Assembly (NCBI RefSeq): GCF_010092425.1 | Contig: NZ_CP048030.1 | Location: 682,001-746,000, forward strand | Direction of reading: 5' to 3' | From: Sinimarinibacterium sp. NLF-5-8 | GTDB taxonomy: Bacteria; Pseudomonadota; Gammaproteobacteria; Nevskiales; Nevskiaceae | Length of the DNA: 64,000 bases | In this document: positions 49,599 through 60,141 of the stretch, in pieces | How positions within the stretch are numbered: the first letter of the stretch is position 1 | Layout of the letters: the number at the start of each line of letters is the position of its first letter | Notes under the pieces: model-generated | What the model saw: the letters and a program-made list of their open reading frames with translations, nothing else | Databases searched by the model: none | Told to the model about the DNA's origin: nothing | Program-made: the position numbers and the translations under genes

Positions 49599-50504
49599 CT
49601 ACGTTCCCGGCGCCTTGCGAACCTGCACCGCGCGCGTATCCGCAAGGTGCAGGTCAGTGCGCTCGGCAAATGTGGTTTGCAGTACGGCGCTGAACAGTGT
49701 GCCGGCGGAAGTGTCGACGGCATCGACGACCTCGCCGATGACCGCGCCTGCGCACAGAACCTCGGCGCCGGGCGGCGGTCTGGCGCCCTCGCTGCTGCAC
49801 AGATACAGGCGGCGCTTGATCTGCCCCAGATAGTGCAGACGGGCGACGATCTCCTGGCCGGTATAGCAGCCCTTGTCGAAGCTGATGCCGCCGAGTTGGT
49901 CGAGATTGGCCATTTGCGGCACAAAGTGGTCGCGCGTGGCGTTGTAGATGACCGGCTCACCCGCTTCGATCTGCGCGCGCTGCCAGGCGCAATAGGGCGC
50001 AGGCTCGCCAAGCAGGGGCATCAATGCCGTCAGGACTGCGCGCGGTGCGTGCAGGCTGAAACGTGGCGTTTGCCCGTGGCGCCTGAAGACGGTGATCCCG
50101 CGCGCGTGATCCCGGATGCAGTCCATCGGTTGCGACGGCACGGGCAGTTGCAGTTGTGCAAGCTGATCATCGGCGGCGCTGCCGATCAGGCCGATGGCAG
50201 CATATTGCGGGCTGATGTTTTCCAGCGTCACCGCCGCGCGCAGCACGAACATGCGCAGACGCTTGAGGGTGATGTCGGCGATCTCGTCAGGGAGTTCCAG
50301 CAGCACGTCGCTGCCGTCGCGCAGCAGGTGAAAAATGGCCAGCATCCGGCCTTTTGCACTGTTGAAACTGCTGAATTGCCCACGCTCGGGCGTGAGCGCG
50401 CGCAGGTCGTTGCTGAGCTGGCCTTGCAGAAAAGTATCGGCATCTGCCCCGTGCGCGCGCAGCGTGGCAAGCGGATCGAGCGGGATGAAAAAACGGCGAT
50501 TCAT
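49599..50504 (-). CDS. ygfZ: Folate-binding protein YgfZ
   Basis: A 301-residue GcvT-like protein with the diagnostic KGCYTGQEIVARLHYLG motif holding the functional Cys. YgfZ uses tetrahydrofolate to support iron-sulfur enzymes such as MiaB and succinate dehydrogenase. It starts HADADTFLQGQ-like in the region LRAHGADADTFLQGQLSNDL. It is divergent from the SDHAF4-like gene and the sdh operon, with only 56 bp between, so promoters are shared or overlapping. Confidence 0.92.
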   Translation of the reverse strand: MNRRFFIPLDPLATLRAHGADADTFLQGQLSNDLRALTPERGQFSSFNSAKGRMLAIFHLLRDGSDVLLELPDEIADITLKRLRMFVLRAAVTLENISPQYAAIGLIGSAADDQLAQLQLPVPSQPMDCIRDHARGITVFRRHGQTPRFSLHAPRAVLTALMPLLGEPAPYCAWQRAQIEAGEPVIYNATRDHFVPQMANLDQLGGISFDKGCYTGQEIVARLHYLGQIKRRLYLCSSEGARPPPGAEVLCAGAVIGEVVDAVDTSAGTLFSAVLQTTFAERTDLHLADTRAVQVRKAPGT

Positions 50505-50560
50505 TGAACCTTTGCTTCCAAATCGTCAAACTAGATGGGTTCTTGTTCCAGTGTCTCATT

Positions 50561-50794
50561 GTGCCAGTGTCTACTGATTCTCATTCGCCCGATCAAACCA
50601 AGCCACAGCCTGACGCAGAGCCGGTGATTGGCTTGGCGCAGTTGCTCAAGGACGAGCAGGCCGCAATGAATCCCCCCAAGCCCGCTGCGCCTGCGTCCAC
50701 GCAAGCCGTGCGCGAGATTGGCGGGCGCAGCGATGGCCCGGAGCCAACGCGCTATGGAGACTGGGAAAAGAACGGGCGCTGTATTGATTTCTGA
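50561..50794 (+). CDS. SDHAF4-like succinate dehydrogenase assembly protein (DUF1674)
   Basis: A 77-residue protein ending GPEPTRYGDWEKNGRCIDF, the conserved SDHAF4/DUF1674 tail, which binds flavinylated SdhA and aids its joining to SdhB. The N-terminal part is variable (PVIGLAQLLKDEQAAM). The start is uncertain: GTG at 50561 or 50567, or ATG at 50666 giving only the conserved 42 residues. It is located 70 bp upstream of sdhC. Confidence 0.8.
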   Translation: MPVSTDSHSPDQTKPQPDAEPVIGLAQLLKDEQAAMNPPKPAAPASTQAVREIGGRSDGPEPTRYGDWEKNGRCIDF

Positions 50795-50864
50795 CGCGGT
50801 GGGGCACGCGCGTCACAAGCTTTGATCTTCACGTCCCCATCCACGTCTTTCTCAGGGAGCCGGA

Positions 50865-51272
50865 ATGACAACCAAACCGCAAGCGGGCGCCAAGCCCATG
50901 CCGCTGTCCCCATTCATGTTGGGACAGTATTACCGCTTTCAAATCACTTCACTGCTGTCGTTTGCGCATCGCAGTACCGGCGTTGGTCTGGTCATTGGCG
51001 CGCTGCTGCTGGTGAGCTGGCTGGTCGCCATTGCCGGTGGACCGCAGTGGTACGCCGCTGTTTCCGGGCATGTGACTGCGTGGTATGGCCAGGTGTTGTT
51101 GTTCGCCTGGACCTGGGCGGTGTGCTACCACCTGTGCAACGGCATCCGCCACCTGTTCTGGGACATTGGCCGTGGCTTTGACATCAAAACGGCAACCGCC
51201 ACCGGCTATCTGGTCGTGGCGGCTTCTTTCATCTGCACGGCGGCGCTGTGGGCGCTGGCCTGCTTTGCCTAA
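50865..51272 (+). CDS. sdhC: Succinate dehydrogenase cytochrome b556 subunit
   Basis: A 135-residue membrane anchor of complex II with three spans (near 38-58, 72-92 and 112-132). SFAHRSTGVGLVIG marks the quinone-site region and YHLCNGIRHLFWD carries the haem-b His. RPLSP-like start PMPLSPFMLGQYYRFQI. It is first of sdhCDAB. Confidence 0.95.
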   Translation: MTTKPQAGAKPMPLSPFMLGQYYRFQITSLLSFAHRSTGVGLVIGALLLVSWLVAIAGGPQWYAAVSGHVTAWYGQVLLFAWTWAVCYHLCNGIRHLFWDIGRGFDIKTATATGYLVVAASFICTAALWALACFA

Positions 51273-51287
51273 AACGGGAAAATCATC

Positions 51288-51671
51288 ATGAGTCATCGTT
51301 CTCCTCTGGGGCGCGCGCGCGGTTTGGGCAGCGCCAAGCAAGGTGTGCATCATTTTTGGGTGCAGCGCGTCAGCGCCGTGGCCCTGATTCCGCTCGGGCT
51401 GTGGTTTGTTTTTTCAATTGCTCTGCTGGCCGCCAAGGGCGCCAGCTATGAAGCCGTGAGTCATTGGGTTGCCGCGCCGTCGGTGGCTGTGACGCTGGTG
51501 CTGTTTCTGGCGGCGGCGTTTTATCACGGTGCGCTGGGTTTGCAGGTGGTGATTGAAGATTATGTGCCGCAAAACGGCGCCAAGATCACCCTGTTATTAC
51601 TCACCAAATTTGTGGCCGCTGCAGCAGCTGCGACCGGTATTTTTGCAGTGCTCAAGATCGCGCTGTCCTGA
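51288..51671 (+). CDS. sdhD: Succinate dehydrogenase membrane anchor subunit
   Basis: A 127-residue three-span anchor subunit. HHFWVQRVSAVALIPLGLW begins span one; FYHGALGLQVVIEDYV contains the haem-ligand His and the quinone-site Tyr. It lies 15 bp after sdhC and 12 bp before sdhA. Confidence 0.95.
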   Translation: MSHRSPLGRARGLGSAKQGVHHFWVQRVSAVALIPLGLWFVFSIALLAAKGASYEAVSHWVAAPSVAVTLVLFLAAAFYHGALGLQVVIEDYVPQNGAKITLLLLTKFVAAAAAATGIFAVLKIALS

Positions 51672-51683
51672 TAGGAAAACAAC

Positions 51684-53471
51684 ATGGCTGCATATGACAT
51701 TGTTCACCACGAATATGACGTGGTTGTGGTCGGCGCAGGCGGCGCAGGGTTGCGCGCCACGCTGGCATTGGCTGAGTCGGGCCTGAAAACCGCCAACATC
51801 ACCAAGGTGTTTCCAACGCGCTCGCACACCGTTGCGGCGCAGGGCGGCATCTCCGCGGCGCTGGGCAATATGTCGGAAGACCACTGGCGCTGGCACATGT
51901 ATGACACCGTCAAAGGCTCCGACTGGCTCGGCGACCAGGACGCGATCCAGTACATGACCCGCGAAGCGATTCCGGCGATTGTGGAGCTGGAACACTACGG
52001 CGTGCCGTTTTCGCGCACGCCGGAAGGCAAGATTTATCAGCGCCCGTTTGGCGGCATGACCACCCAATTTGGCGAAGGCCCGCCTGCGCAGCGCACTTGT
52101 GCGGCGGCCGACCGTACCGGCCACGCCATGCTGCACACGCTGTATCAGCAATCGCTGAAGGCCAAGGCCGAGTTTTACATCGAATATTTCGGCATCGACC
52201 TGTTGATGGAAGACGGCGTGTGCTACGGCGTTCTGGCCTGGGATCTGATGACCGGCCAGCTGCACCGCTTCCGCGCCCAGCGAGTGATTCTGGCCACCGG
52301 CGGCTATGGCCGCGCCTACTTCTCCGCAACCTCGGCGCACACCTGCACCGGTGACGGTGGCGGCATGGCGCTGCGCGCAGGCGTAGCGCTGCAAGACATG
52401 GAATTCGTGCAGTTCCATCCCACCGGCATCTACGGTTCGGGCTGTTTGATTACCGAAGGTTCGCGCGGTGAGGGCGGCTATCTGACCAACAGCAAAGGCG
52501 AGCGCTTCATGGAACGCTACGCCCCGCACGTCAAGGATCTGGCTTCGCGCGACGTGGTCAGCCGTTCGATGACGATGGAAATCCGCGAAGGTCGCGGTGT
52601 GGGCGAACACGCTGACCACATCCACTTGCACCTGGAGCACCTCGGCCCCGAAGTGCTGCATCAGCGTCTGCCGGGTATTTCTGAATCCGCGCGCATTTTT
52701 GCCGGTGTGGACGTGACCAAGGAACCGATTCCGGTGATCCCCACCGTTCACTACAACATGGGCGGCATTCCCACCAACTATCACGGCGAAGTGGTCACGT
52801 TAAAAGACGGCGACCCCAACACCCTGGTGCCGGGGCTGATGGCCGTGGGTGAAGCGGGCTGCGTCTCGGTTCACGGTGCCAACCGTCTGGGTTCCAACTC
52901 GCTGCTCGATCTGGTGGTATTTGGCCGTTCGGCGGGCTTGCGTTGCGCCGCGACGGTTAAAAAAGGCGAAAAGCACAAGCACATCTCTGGCGAAGCCGAA
53001 CAGCGCGCGCTCGATCGCTTTGATCGTCTGCGTCACGCCAAGGGCAGTTTGCCGACCGCCGGCATTCGTCTGGACATGCAGAAAACCATGCAGGCGCACG
53101 CGGCGGTGTTCCGTACGCAAGAATCGATGGACGAAGGCTTGGTCAAACTCGGCAAGGTCATCGACTCCTTCCAGGATGTCGGCGTCAAGGATCGTTCGAT
53201 GGTCTGGAACACCGATCTGGTTGAAACCATGGAGCTGGATAATCTGCTCGGCCAGGCGCTGCTGACGCTGTCCTCTGCGGCCAACCGCAAGGAATCTCGC
53301 GGTGCCCACGCCCACGAAGATCATCCCGAGCGTGATGATCAAAACTGGATGAAGCACAGCCTGGCCTGGCGCACGGGCGACAAGGAAGTCAAGATCGACT
53401 ACCGCCCCGTGCACATGTTCACGATGGACGACGACGCCGAAGTCGTGCCGCCCAAAAAGCGCGTTTACTAA
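51684..53471 (+). CDS. sdhA: Succinate dehydrogenase flavoprotein subunit
   Basis: A 595-residue catalytic subunit oxidising succinate to fumarate. FAD-binding [20 protein letters not shown], covalent-FAD His in [16 protein letters not shown], active-site [15 protein letters not shown] and [17 protein letters not shown] and [18 protein letters not shown]. The length matches the family. Its flavinylation would be served by SdhE and its assembly by the SDHAF4 homologue, both in this cluster. Confidence 0.97.
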   Translation: MAAYDIVHHEYDVVVVGAGGAGLRATLALAESGLKTANITKVFPTRSHTVAAQGGISAALGNMSEDHWRWHMYDTVKGSDWLGDQDAIQYMTREAIPAIVELEHYGVPFSRTPEGKIYQRPFGGMTTQFGEGPPAQRTCAAADRTGHAMLHTLYQQSLKAKAEFYIEYFGIDLLMEDGVCYGVLAWDLMTGQLHRFRAQRVILATGGYGRAYFSATSAHTCTGDGGGMALRAGVALQDMEFVQFHPTGIYGSGCLITEGSRGEGGYLTNSKGERFMERYAPHVKDLASRDVVSRSMTMEIREGRGVGEHADHIHLHLEHLGPEVLHQRLPGISESARIFAGVDVTKEPIPVIPTVHYNMGGIPTNYHGEVVTLKDGDPNTLVPGLMAVGEAGCVSVHGANRLGSNSLLDLVVFGRSAGLRCAATVKKGEKHKHISGEAEQRALDRFDRLRHAKGSLPTAGIRLDMQKTMQAHAAVFRTQESMDEGLVKLGKVIDSFQDVGVKDRSMVWNTDLVETMELDNLLGQALLTLSSAANRKESRGAHAHEDHPERDDQNWMKHSLAWRTGDKEVKIDYRPVHMFTMDDDAEVVPPKKRVY

Positions 53472-53486
53472 TCAAGGGGCATCACA

Positions 53487-54272
53487 ATGGCTCAGTTTTC
53501 ACTACCGCAAAACTCAAAAATTGATAAGTCAGCGGGCAAGCACTACCCGGCGTCGGCAGATGCCAAAAACGTGCGTACCTTCAAGATTTATCGCTACGAA
53601 CCCGAGGACGACAAAAATCCGCGCGTCGACAGCTACGACGTTGACATGGATCGCTGCGGGCCGATGGTTCTGGATGCGCTGATCAAGATCAAAAACGAAG
53701 TCGATTCCACGCTCACCTTCCGCCGCTCCTGCCGTGAAGGCATCTGCGGCTCCTGTGCGATGAACATCGACGGCAGCAATACGCTGGCCTGCATCAAGGG
53801 CTGTGACGAAATCAGCGGCGACGTCAAAATCTACCCGCTGCCGCACATGCCCGTGGTCAAGGATCTGGTGCCGGATCTGACGCACTTCTATGCGCAGCTT
53901 GCCTCGATCGAGCCGTGGCTCAAGACCGACTCCGCTGCGCCGACGCGGGAGCGCCTGCAATCGGAAGAAGACCGCGCCAAACTGGACGGCCTCTACGAGT
54001 GCATCCTCTGTGCCTGCTGCTCCACTTCTTGCCCGAGCTACTGGTGGAACTCCGACCGCTATCTTGGCCCGGCGATTTTGCTGCAAGCCTATCGCTGGCT
54101 GGTGGACTCGCGCGATGAAGCCACTGGCGAGCGCCTGGATATGCTTGAAGATCCGTTCAAGCTTTACCGTTGTCACACGATCATGAACTGCACCAAAACC
54201 TGCCCCAAGGGACTCAATCCCGCCAAGGCGATTGGCAGCATCAAGCAGATGATGGTCGAACGCACGCTGTAA
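53487..54272 (+). CDS. sdhB: Succinate dehydrogenase iron-sulfur subunit
   Basis: A 261-residue subunit with 2Fe-2S ligands in [16 protein letters not shown], 4Fe-4S ligands in [17 protein letters not shown] and 3Fe-4S ligands in [17 protein letters not shown]. It links the flavin site to quinone. It lies 15 bp downstream of sdhA and ends the sdhCDAB set. Confidence 0.97.
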   Translation: MAQFSLPQNSKIDKSAGKHYPASADAKNVRTFKIYRYEPEDDKNPRVDSYDVDMDRCGPMVLDALIKIKNEVDSTLTFRRSCREGICGSCAMNIDGSNTLACIKGCDEISGDVKIYPLPHMPVVKDLVPDLTHFYAQLASIEPWLKTDSAAPTRERLQSEEDRAKLDGLYECILCACCSTSCPSYWWNSDRYLGPAILLQAYRWLVDSRDEATGERLDMLEDPFKLYRCHTIMNCTKTCPKGLNPAKAIGSIKQMMVERTL

Positions 54273-54300
54273 TGTTTCATTGATTGCAGCAGTGTTTGGG

Positions 54301-54326
54301 CAAGGGCGGCTTTGGGGCCGCCCTTG
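54301..54326 (+). terminator. Hairpin between sdhB and sdhE
   Basis: CAAGGGCGGC and GCCGCCCTTG are perfect 10-base arms with a six-base loop. No T-run follows, so it may stabilise the sdhB mRNA end or reduce read-through into sdhE rather than stop transcription fully. Confidence 0.5.
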
Positions 54327-54350
54327 TCGTATGAATCCAAAGGAATTGAC

Positions 54351-54608
54351 ATGACCGATCAGACTCTCCAACGCAACGACGAAGGCCGCCTGCGCTGGCT
54401 GCTGCGGCGTGGCATGAAAGAACTGGACATCATCATGGAGCGTTACTACGCCCAGCGTTTTGGCGATGCACCCGATGATGAAAAAGCCCAGTTCGTCAAA
54501 CTGCTCAACCAAGCCGAGGACCCCGATATCTGGGCATGGATCATGGATTACGAGCCTGTTCCTGCGGCGATGCAGGCTCTGATCGAGCAACTGCGGGTTT
54601 ATCGCTGA
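54351..54608 (+). CDS. sdhE: FAD assembly factor SdhE
   Basis: An 85-residue helical protein with the RGxxE signature in LRRGMKELDIIMERYY and LLNQAEDPDIWAWIMDY. SdhE promotes covalent attachment of FAD to SdhA. The ATG at 54351, behind AAGGA, gives the normal length. It is followed after 9 bp by ygfX, as in enterobacteria. Confidence 0.94.
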   Translation: MTDQTLQRNDEGRLRWLLRRGMKELDIIMERYYAQRFGDAPDDEKAQFVKLLNQAEDPDIWAWIMDYEPVPAAMQALIEQLRVYR

Positions 54609-54617
54609 GCGCGCGCG

Positions 54618-55067
54618 ATGCTGAACACCCTCGATGTGCGTTTCAGACCCAGCATGCGCGCCATGCACGGGGCCTTTGCCCTGCACGCGGTCTGTTTGCT
54701 GTTGCTGCTGCTGGCGGATCCGCCCAAACCTGCGTTGCTCACGCTGGGTGCCGCCATGGGCCTCTCATGGCTGTGGGTACGCCGCCATCCCGCACTCGGC
54801 TTTGGCGCGCGCGCCATTGAAGGTGTGATCGCTCACGACGACGGCCACTGGACGCTTTTGTTTGCGCAGCAACAGTCGATCGAGCGCGCGCAACTGCTTG
54901 GCGATAGTCGGGTCAAGGCGGGCTGGCTGGTGCTGCGCTTCAAGACGCCGCAAATGCGCACGCTCACCCGCATCATTCATCAAAGCGAACTGGCGCCAGA
55001 CGCCGCCCGCCAATTGCGCGCCTGGCTGTTCAGCAAGCAAAAATGGCCGCAGGCGCCAGAAAAATAA
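54618..55067 (+). CDS. ygfX: YgfX/CptA-like membrane protein
   Basis: A 149-residue protein with two short membrane spans (about 20-34 and 40-54) and a cytoplasmic beta-rich tail (GHWTLLFAQQ, GWLVLRFKTPQMRTLTRIIH). The order sdhE-ygfX matches the enterobacterial pair in which YgfX is reported as membrane partner or toxin of SdhE. Sequence alone supports the family mainly through size, topology and context. Confidence 0.75.
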   Translation: MLNTLDVRFRPSMRAMHGAFALHAVCLLLLLLADPPKPALLTLGAAMGLSWLWVRRHPALGFGARAIEGVIAHDDGHWTLLFAQQQSIERAQLLGDSRVKAGWLVLRFKTPQMRTLTRIIHQSELAPDAARQLRAWLFSKQKWPQAPEK

Positions 55068-55215
55068 TCGGCTCCCACGTGCGCTGAAGTGCTGCTGCGC
55101 CGTTCCGGGGCAAACCAGAACCCCAAAACGTGCGCAGCAGGTCGAGCACTCGGCGATGGGCGGTTTGTGTGACTGCAGACCGCCCTGATGAAGCCTTTGA
55201 TAACCCTTGGCGGGC

Positions 55216-56373
55216 TTAAATAAACCGCCCGATCAGCTCTTTCATGATCTCGTTGGTGCCGCCATAGATGCGTTGCACGCGCGAGTCGCGCCACAGGCGG
55301 GAGATCGGGTATTCGTCCATATAGCCGTAGCCGCCGTGGAGCTGTAAGCACAGGTCAGCGATTTCAAACTGTTTGTCGGTGATCCAGTACTTGGCCATGG
55401 CGGCGGTGATGACGTCGAGCTTTTTGTTCACCAGCATGTCGCAGCATTTATCCACCAGCAGGCGACCCAGCATGGCTTCGGTGCGCGCTTCGGCGAGTTT
55501 GAAGCGGGTGTTTTGAAAGTCCATGACGCGGCGGCCAAAGGCTTTGCGCTCTTTGACGTATTGGGTGGTCATGTCCAGCGCCAGTTCGGTGGCAGCAATC
55601 CCGGCGATGGCGACCAGCAAGCGCTCTTGCGGCAACTGTTCCATCAACTGAATAAAGCCCATGCCTTCGGCCTTGCCGAGCAGGTTGGATTTGGGGATGC
55701 GCACGTTTTCAAAGAACAGCTCGGAGGTGTCCTGACCGTGCATGCCAACTTTTTCGAGATTGCGACCGCGCCGAAAGCCTTCAACTTGGCTGGTTTCAAC
55801 CACCACCAGCGAGATGCCCTTGGCTTTTTCATCGGGGCTGGTTTTGGCAACGACGATGATCAAATCGGCTTGCTGGCCGTTGGTGATGAACACCTTGGAG
55901 CCGTTGACGACGTAGTCGTCACCGTCGGCAATCGCGGTGGTGCGCACGGCTTGCAGGTCGGAGCCGGTGCCGGGTTCGGTCATGGCGATGGCGCTGACGT
56001 ATTCCCCCGTGGCGAGTTTGGGCAGCCAGGCGTGTTTTTGTTCCTCGGTGCCGTAGGCGAGGATGTAGTGCGCGCAAATGCCGTTGTGCAAAGACGCGCC
56101 CCAGGCGGAACAGCCGACCTTGGCTTGCTCCTCGATCAGCACTTTTTCAAACATGAAATCGCCGCCGCCGCCGCCGTATTCCACGGGGATGCTGGCGCAG
56201 AGCAGGCCGAGCTCACCGGCTTTGTTCCACAGTTCGCGATCCACATGGCCTTGTTCGTCCCAGCGTGCGACGTGTGGGGCAACTTCGCTTTGCATAAAGC
56301 GGCGGGTGGTGTCCTGAAACATCCGCAGTTCGTCGGTGACGTGGGCGGTGCTGAGCAGGGCGGGGTTGTGCAT
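55216..56373 (-). CDS. Acyl-CoA dehydrogenase
   Basis: A 385-residue FAD enzyme introducing the alpha-beta double bond of acyl-CoA. AIAMTEPGTGSDLQAVRTTA and NGSKVFITNGQQADL are the signature regions; QLMEQLPQERLLVAIAGIAA, KERKAFGRRVMDFQNTRF and LQLHGGYGYMDEYPISRLWR follow, with RIYGGTNEIMKELIGR at the end. Chain-length preference is not readable; the GGTNEI end suggests the long-chain/isovaleryl branch. The ATG at 56373 follows GGAG. A terminator-like hairpin separates it from the fadB-like gene upstream. Confidence 0.94.
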   Translation of the reverse strand: MHNPALLSTAHVTDELRMFQDTTRRFMQSEVAPHVARWDEQGHVDRELWNKAGELGLLCASIPVEYGGGGGDFMFEKVLIEEQAKVGCSAWGASLHNGICAHYILAYGTEEQKHAWLPKLATGEYVSAIAMTEPGTGSDLQAVRTTAIADGDDYVVNGSKVFITNGQQADLIIVVAKTSPDEKAKGISLVVVETSQVEGFRRGRNLEKVGMHGQDTSELFFENVRIPKSNLLGKAEGMGFIQLMEQLPQERLLVAIAGIAATELALDMTTQYVKERKAFGRRVMDFQNTRFKLAEARTEAMLGRLLVDKCCDMLVNKKLDVITAAMAKYWITDKQFEIADLCLQLHGGYGYMDEYPISRLWRDSRVQRIYGGTNEIMKELIGRFI

Positions 56374-56445
56374 CGGGGTCTCCAAAAAATAATGGGTTGC
56401 CACCGCGCGCGCGGCGCGATGGCAGGTGGATCAAAAAAAGGATGT

Positions 56446-56477
56446 TCACCGCGCGCGCTTTGTGGCGCGCGCGGTGA
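56446..56477 (-). terminator. Terminator-like hairpin after the fadB-like gene
   Basis: TCACCGCGCGCGC and GCGCGCGCGGTGA are perfect 13-base arms with a six-base loop. On the minus strand the stem is followed after five bases by a run of seven Ts. It may end or attenuate the fadA-fadB transcript before the acyl-CoA dehydrogenase gene. Confidence 0.75.
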
Positions 56478-56501
56478 GTCAAGGGCTTTATGTGACGGGC
56501 T

Positions 56502-58637
56502 TTATTTAAAGCTGCGGCCTTCGGCGGCCATCTTCACCAGGATGTTGGCGGGCTTGAAGCGCGCGCCGTATTTTTCGGCCAGCTCGTTGGCGCGGGCGAC
56601 AAAGTGGGTAACGCCAACGGCATTGATGAATTGCAGCGCGCCGCCCTGGAATGGGGCAAAGCCCCAGCCAAAGATGGAGCCGATGTTGGTGTCGGCCACC
56701 GATTCGACCACGTTTTCTTCAAAGCACTTGGCGGCTTCGTTGGCTTGGGCGTACATCAGGCGGTCGATCAGCTCTTGCTGCGGCAGTTGCTCTTTGGCCA
56801 GCGGGAACGCCTCGGCCAGCCCTTTCCACAGCAGTTTGTGACCGGCAGCGGGGTAGTCGTAAAAGCCTTTACCGGCTTTTTTGCCGGGGCGGTCAAGATC
56901 GTTGCACATTTTTTCAACGACCTTGATGCCGGGGTGCTCGTCCAGGGTTTTGCCTTCGGCGGCGAGGTCTTTGCGGGTTTGCGTCACCACATGCAGCGAC
57001 AGCGATAGCGAGACTTCGTCCTGCACCGCCAGCGGGCCGACCGGCATCCCGGCTTGCATCCCGGCCACTTCGATGCTGCGGGGGTGCTGGCCTTCGGCGA
57101 GCAGCGCCATGCCTTCCATCGGGTAGGTGGCAAAGCAGCGCGAGGTGTAAAAACCGCGCGAGTCGTTGACGACGATGGGCGTCTTTTTGATTTGCTGCAC
57201 ATAGTCAAAGCCTTTGGCCAGTGTTTCGGCACTGGTTTTTTCGCCTTTGATGATTTCCACCAGCGGCATTTTGTCCACGGGGGAGAAAAAGTGCAGGCCG
57301 ATGAAGTTTTCCGGGCGCGCGCTGGCTTCGGCCAGGCCGGTGATCGGCAGCGTTGAGGTGTTGGAGGCAAACACGGCGCTGGCGGCGAGTTGGGCTTCGG
57401 CTTTCTTCGTGACGTCGGCCTTGATCGCGCGGTCTTCAAACACGGCTTCGATGATCAGATCGCAGCCTTTGAGGTCGGCGTAGTCCACGGTGGGGGTGAT
57501 GCGCGCGAGCAGTTCTTCTTTGCTTTGCGCCGTGGCGCGGCCCCGTTTGATGGCCTTGTCGAGCAGGCCGGTGGAGTAGCTCTTGCCGCGTTCGGCAGCT
57601 TCGATGCTGCTGTCCAGCAGCACCACTTGCATGCCGACCTTGGCGGAAACATAGGCAATGCCGGCGCCCATCATGCCAGCACCCAGAATGCCGAGTTTTT
57701 GCACGCTGCTGCGGGCGAACCCTTCGGGACGCGAACTGCCTTTGTTGATGCCGTTGAGCTGGAACCACAGCGTGCCGATCATGTTTTTCGACACTTGTGA
57801 CACCACCAGTTCGGCAAAGTAGCGCGATTCGACGCGGCAGCCGGTGTCAAAGTCCACAATCCCGCCTTCGTAAACGCAGGACATGATGTTGTTGACGGCG
57901 GGATAGTTGCCATAGCTCTTGGCGGCGGCCATTGACGGCGCAATCGCCCACATTTGCACGTTGGCCGGGTTTTTGGAGTCGCCGCCGGGGAAGCGGAACT
58001 TTTTGTCGTCCCACGGCTGCACGGCCTTGGGATTAGCCAGACACCAGGCTTTGGCTTTGGCGAGCATGTCGTCGCGGTCGCTGGCCAGCTCGTTGATGAT
58101 GCCTTGCTGCTTGGCTTTTTGCGGATTCAGCTCTTTGCCCTCCAGCATCAGCGGCAGTGCCGGTTGCATGCCGATTAAACGCGGCAGGCGCTGGGTGCCG
58201 CCGCCGCCGGGCAGCAGGCCGAGCTTGACTTCGGGCAGGCCAAACTTGGCTTTGGGGTTGTCAATGGCGACGCGGTAATGACAGGCCAGCGCCATTTCCA
58301 GGCCGCCGCCAAGGGCGGTGCCGTTGAGCGCGCAAACCACCGGGCGGCCACATTTTTCCAGGCGGCGCAAAAAGGCTTTGTAGTCCTCGGCCAGCTTGAA
58401 GGCTTCGGCGGGATCAGTGATGGCGTAAACCTTGTCGATATCCGCGCCGGCCAAAAACTCTTTTTTGCCGGAGGTGATGATCACGCCTTTGATTGAATCA
58501 TCGGTTTCGATTTTTGTGATGGCTTCAACAAAAGGCTGGGTGAGTTCATCGTTGAGCACGTTCATTGAACGGCCCGGCATGTCCAGCGTCAGGGTGACGA
58601 TGCCGTCTTGATCTTGAGTGAATTGAACTGCGGTCAT
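56502..58637 (-). CDS. Multifunctional beta-oxidation protein, FadB/FadJ-like
   Basis: A 711-residue fusion. The enoyl-CoA hydratase domain (1-190) has [33 protein letters not shown] and [20 protein letters not shown]. The 3-hydroxyacyl-CoA dehydrogenase domain (about 315-600) has [46 protein letters not shown] and a C-terminal part with GKGFYDYP. It catalyses the second and third steps of fatty-acid oxidation. The thiolase gene is 53 bp upstream on the same strand. Confidence 0.94.
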   Translation of the reverse strand: MTAVQFTQDQDGIVTLTLDMPGRSMNVLNDELTQPFVEAITKIETDDSIKGVIITSGKKEFLAGADIDKVYAITDPAEAFKLAEDYKAFLRRLEKCGRPVVCALNGTALGGGLEMALACHYRVAIDNPKAKFGLPEVKLGLLPGGGGTQRLPRLIGMQPALPLMLEGKELNPQKAKQQGIINELASDRDDMLAKAKAWCLANPKAVQPWDDKKFRFPGGDSKNPANVQMWAIAPSMAAAKSYGNYPAVNNIMSCVYEGGIVDFDTGCRVESRYFAELVVSQVSKNMIGTLWFQLNGINKGSSRPEGFARSSVQKLGILGAGMMGAGIAYVSAKVGMQVVLLDSSIEAAERGKSYSTGLLDKAIKRGRATAQSKEELLARITPTVDYADLKGCDLIIEAVFEDRAIKADVTKKAEAQLAASAVFASNTSTLPITGLAEASARPENFIGLHFFSPVDKMPLVEIIKGEKTSAETLAKGFDYVQQIKKTPIVVNDSRGFYTSRCFATYPMEGMALLAEGQHPRSIEVAGMQAGMPVGPLAVQDEVSLSLSLHVVTQTRKDLAAEGKTLDEHPGIKVVEKMCNDLDRPGKKAGKGFYDYPAAGHKLLWKGLAEAFPLAKEQLPQQELIDRLMYAQANEAAKCFEENVVESVADTNIGSIFGWGFAPFQGGALQFINAVGVTHFVARANELAEKYGARFKPANILVKMAAEGRSFK

Positions 58638-58690
58638 GGTGTGATTTTCCTGATGAGCGTTTGAGTGTCGTTTGGATGTGTTCAGGCGAC

Positions 58691-59896
58691 TTAAACGCGC
58701 TCGATGATGGTGGCAATGCCCATGCCCGCGCCGACGCACAGCGTGGCCAGGCCGGTTTGCTTGTTCTGGCGTTCCAGCTCGTCGAGCAGGGTGCCCAAAA
58801 TCATGCAGCCGGTGGCGCCCAGCGGGTGTCCCATCGCAATCGCACCGCCGTTGACGTTGACCTTGGCCGGGTCAATATCCAGATCGCGCTGCGCGCGCAT
58901 GACCACGGCGGCAAAGGCTTCGTTGATTTCATACAGGTCAATGTCGGATGCCTTCATGCCCGCGCGCTTGAGCGCTTTTTGCGCCGAAGGGCCAATGCCG
59001 GTGAGCATGATGGTGGGCTCGGAGCCGATCACCGCCGTTTGCACGATGCGCGCGCGCGGTTTGAGGCCGAGTTTTTGCCCCATTTCTTTGCTGCCGATCA
59101 GCATCAAGCCGGCACCGTCAACGATGCCGGAGGAGTTACCGGCGTGGTGAACGTGGTTGATGGCTTCCAGCGTGGTGTATTTGCGCATCACGGTGGCGTC
59201 AAAACCCATTTGTCCCATCGCTTCAAACGAGGGTTTGAGTTTGGCCAGCCCTTCCATCGTGGCATCGGCGCGGATGAACTCATCGTGATCGAGCACGGTT
59301 AAGCCGGCGATGTCTTTGACCGGAATCAATGACTTGGCAAAGTGGCCGTGATCGCGCGCAAAGGCGGCCTTGCGTTGCGATTCCAGCGCAAAGTTGTCCA
59401 CGTCCTCGCGGGAAAAACCTTCGAGCGTGGCAATGGTGTCGGCGCCCACACCCTGCGGGGTAAAGCCGGTGTGCTGGTTGACGCGCGGGTCCATCGCCCA
59501 GGCGCCGCCGTCGGAACCCATAGCCCAGCGCGACATGCTTTCAACGCCGCCAGCGACGATCAAATCTTCCATGCCGGACATCACCTTTTGTGCGGCGATG
59601 TTGACCGACTCCAGCCCTGATGCGCAGAAGCGCGATTGGGTAACGCCCGCGACGGTTTGCGCCCAGTCGGCATACAGCACCGCCACGCGCGCAAGGTCAG
59701 CGCCTTGTTCGCCCACGGGGGTGACGCAGCCCAAAACCAGATCGTCCACCAATGAGGTGTCGAGGTTGTTGCGCTGTTTGAGGGCTTTGAGCAGCGTGGC
59801 AACCAGATGGATCGGGGTGATCTGGTGCAGGCTGCCGTCTTTTTTGCCTTTACCGCGCGGGGTGCGGACGGCGTCATAAATAAATGCTTCGGCCAT
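58691..59896 (-). CDS. Acetyl-CoA C-acyltransferase (FadA-like thiolase)
   Basis: A 401-residue thiolase with all catalytic residues: nucleophile Cys in [10 protein letters not shown], Asn in NEAFAA, His in GHPLGATG and Cys in CVGAGMG. It cleaves 3-oxoacyl-CoA, working with the FadB-like protein encoded downstream. The complete active site contrasts with the altered one in the thiolase at 20803. A divergent TetR gene lies 245 bp away. Confidence 0.94.
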   Translation of the reverse strand: MAEAFIYDAVRTPRGKGKKDGSLHQITPIHLVATLLKALKQRNNLDTSLVDDLVLGCVTPVGEQGADLARVAVLYADWAQTVAGVTQSRFCASGLESVNIAAQKVMSGMEDLIVAGGVESMSRWAMGSDGGAWAMDPRVNQHTGFTPQGVGADTIATLEGFSREDVDNFALESQRKAAFARDHGHFAKSLIPVKDIAGLTVLDHDEFIRADATMEGLAKLKPSFEAMGQMGFDATVMRKYTTLEAINHVHHAGNSSGIVDGAGLMLIGSKEMGQKLGLKPRARIVQTAVIGSEPTIMLTGIGPSAQKALKRAGMKASDIDLYEINEAFAAVVMRAQRDLDIDPAKVNVNGGAIAMGHPLGATGCMILGTLLDELERQNKQTGLATLCVGAGMGIATIIERV

Positions 59897-59952
59897 GAAT
59901 TTCTCGAAACGGGTGGATGAATGAAGGTGAATGCGATTTTGGCGTTTACGAA

Positions 59953-59974
59953 TACGGTAAGTTTTATTACCATA
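59953..59974. promoter_or_regulatory. Candidate TetR operator of the fad genes
   Basis: TACGGTAA and TTACCATA pair in seven of eight positions around six bases, in the AT-rich centre of the 245-bp space between the fadA-like and TetR genes. It is 57 bp from the fadA-like ATG. Confidence 0.45.
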
Positions 59975-60141
59975 GTTGCATCAACAACCAGTATTTCCGA
60001 TCACCGGGAACAGCAAGGTTGCCAAAAACCGTGGTGCTGAGCTTAATATTCCCTACTGTCAAGGTCAATTGCTGTGTGTTGAGCATTTTTTGCTCAGAGC
60101 ATGTGTGTTGGTAAGAAAGATTATTTTAAGGGAACAGGTAA

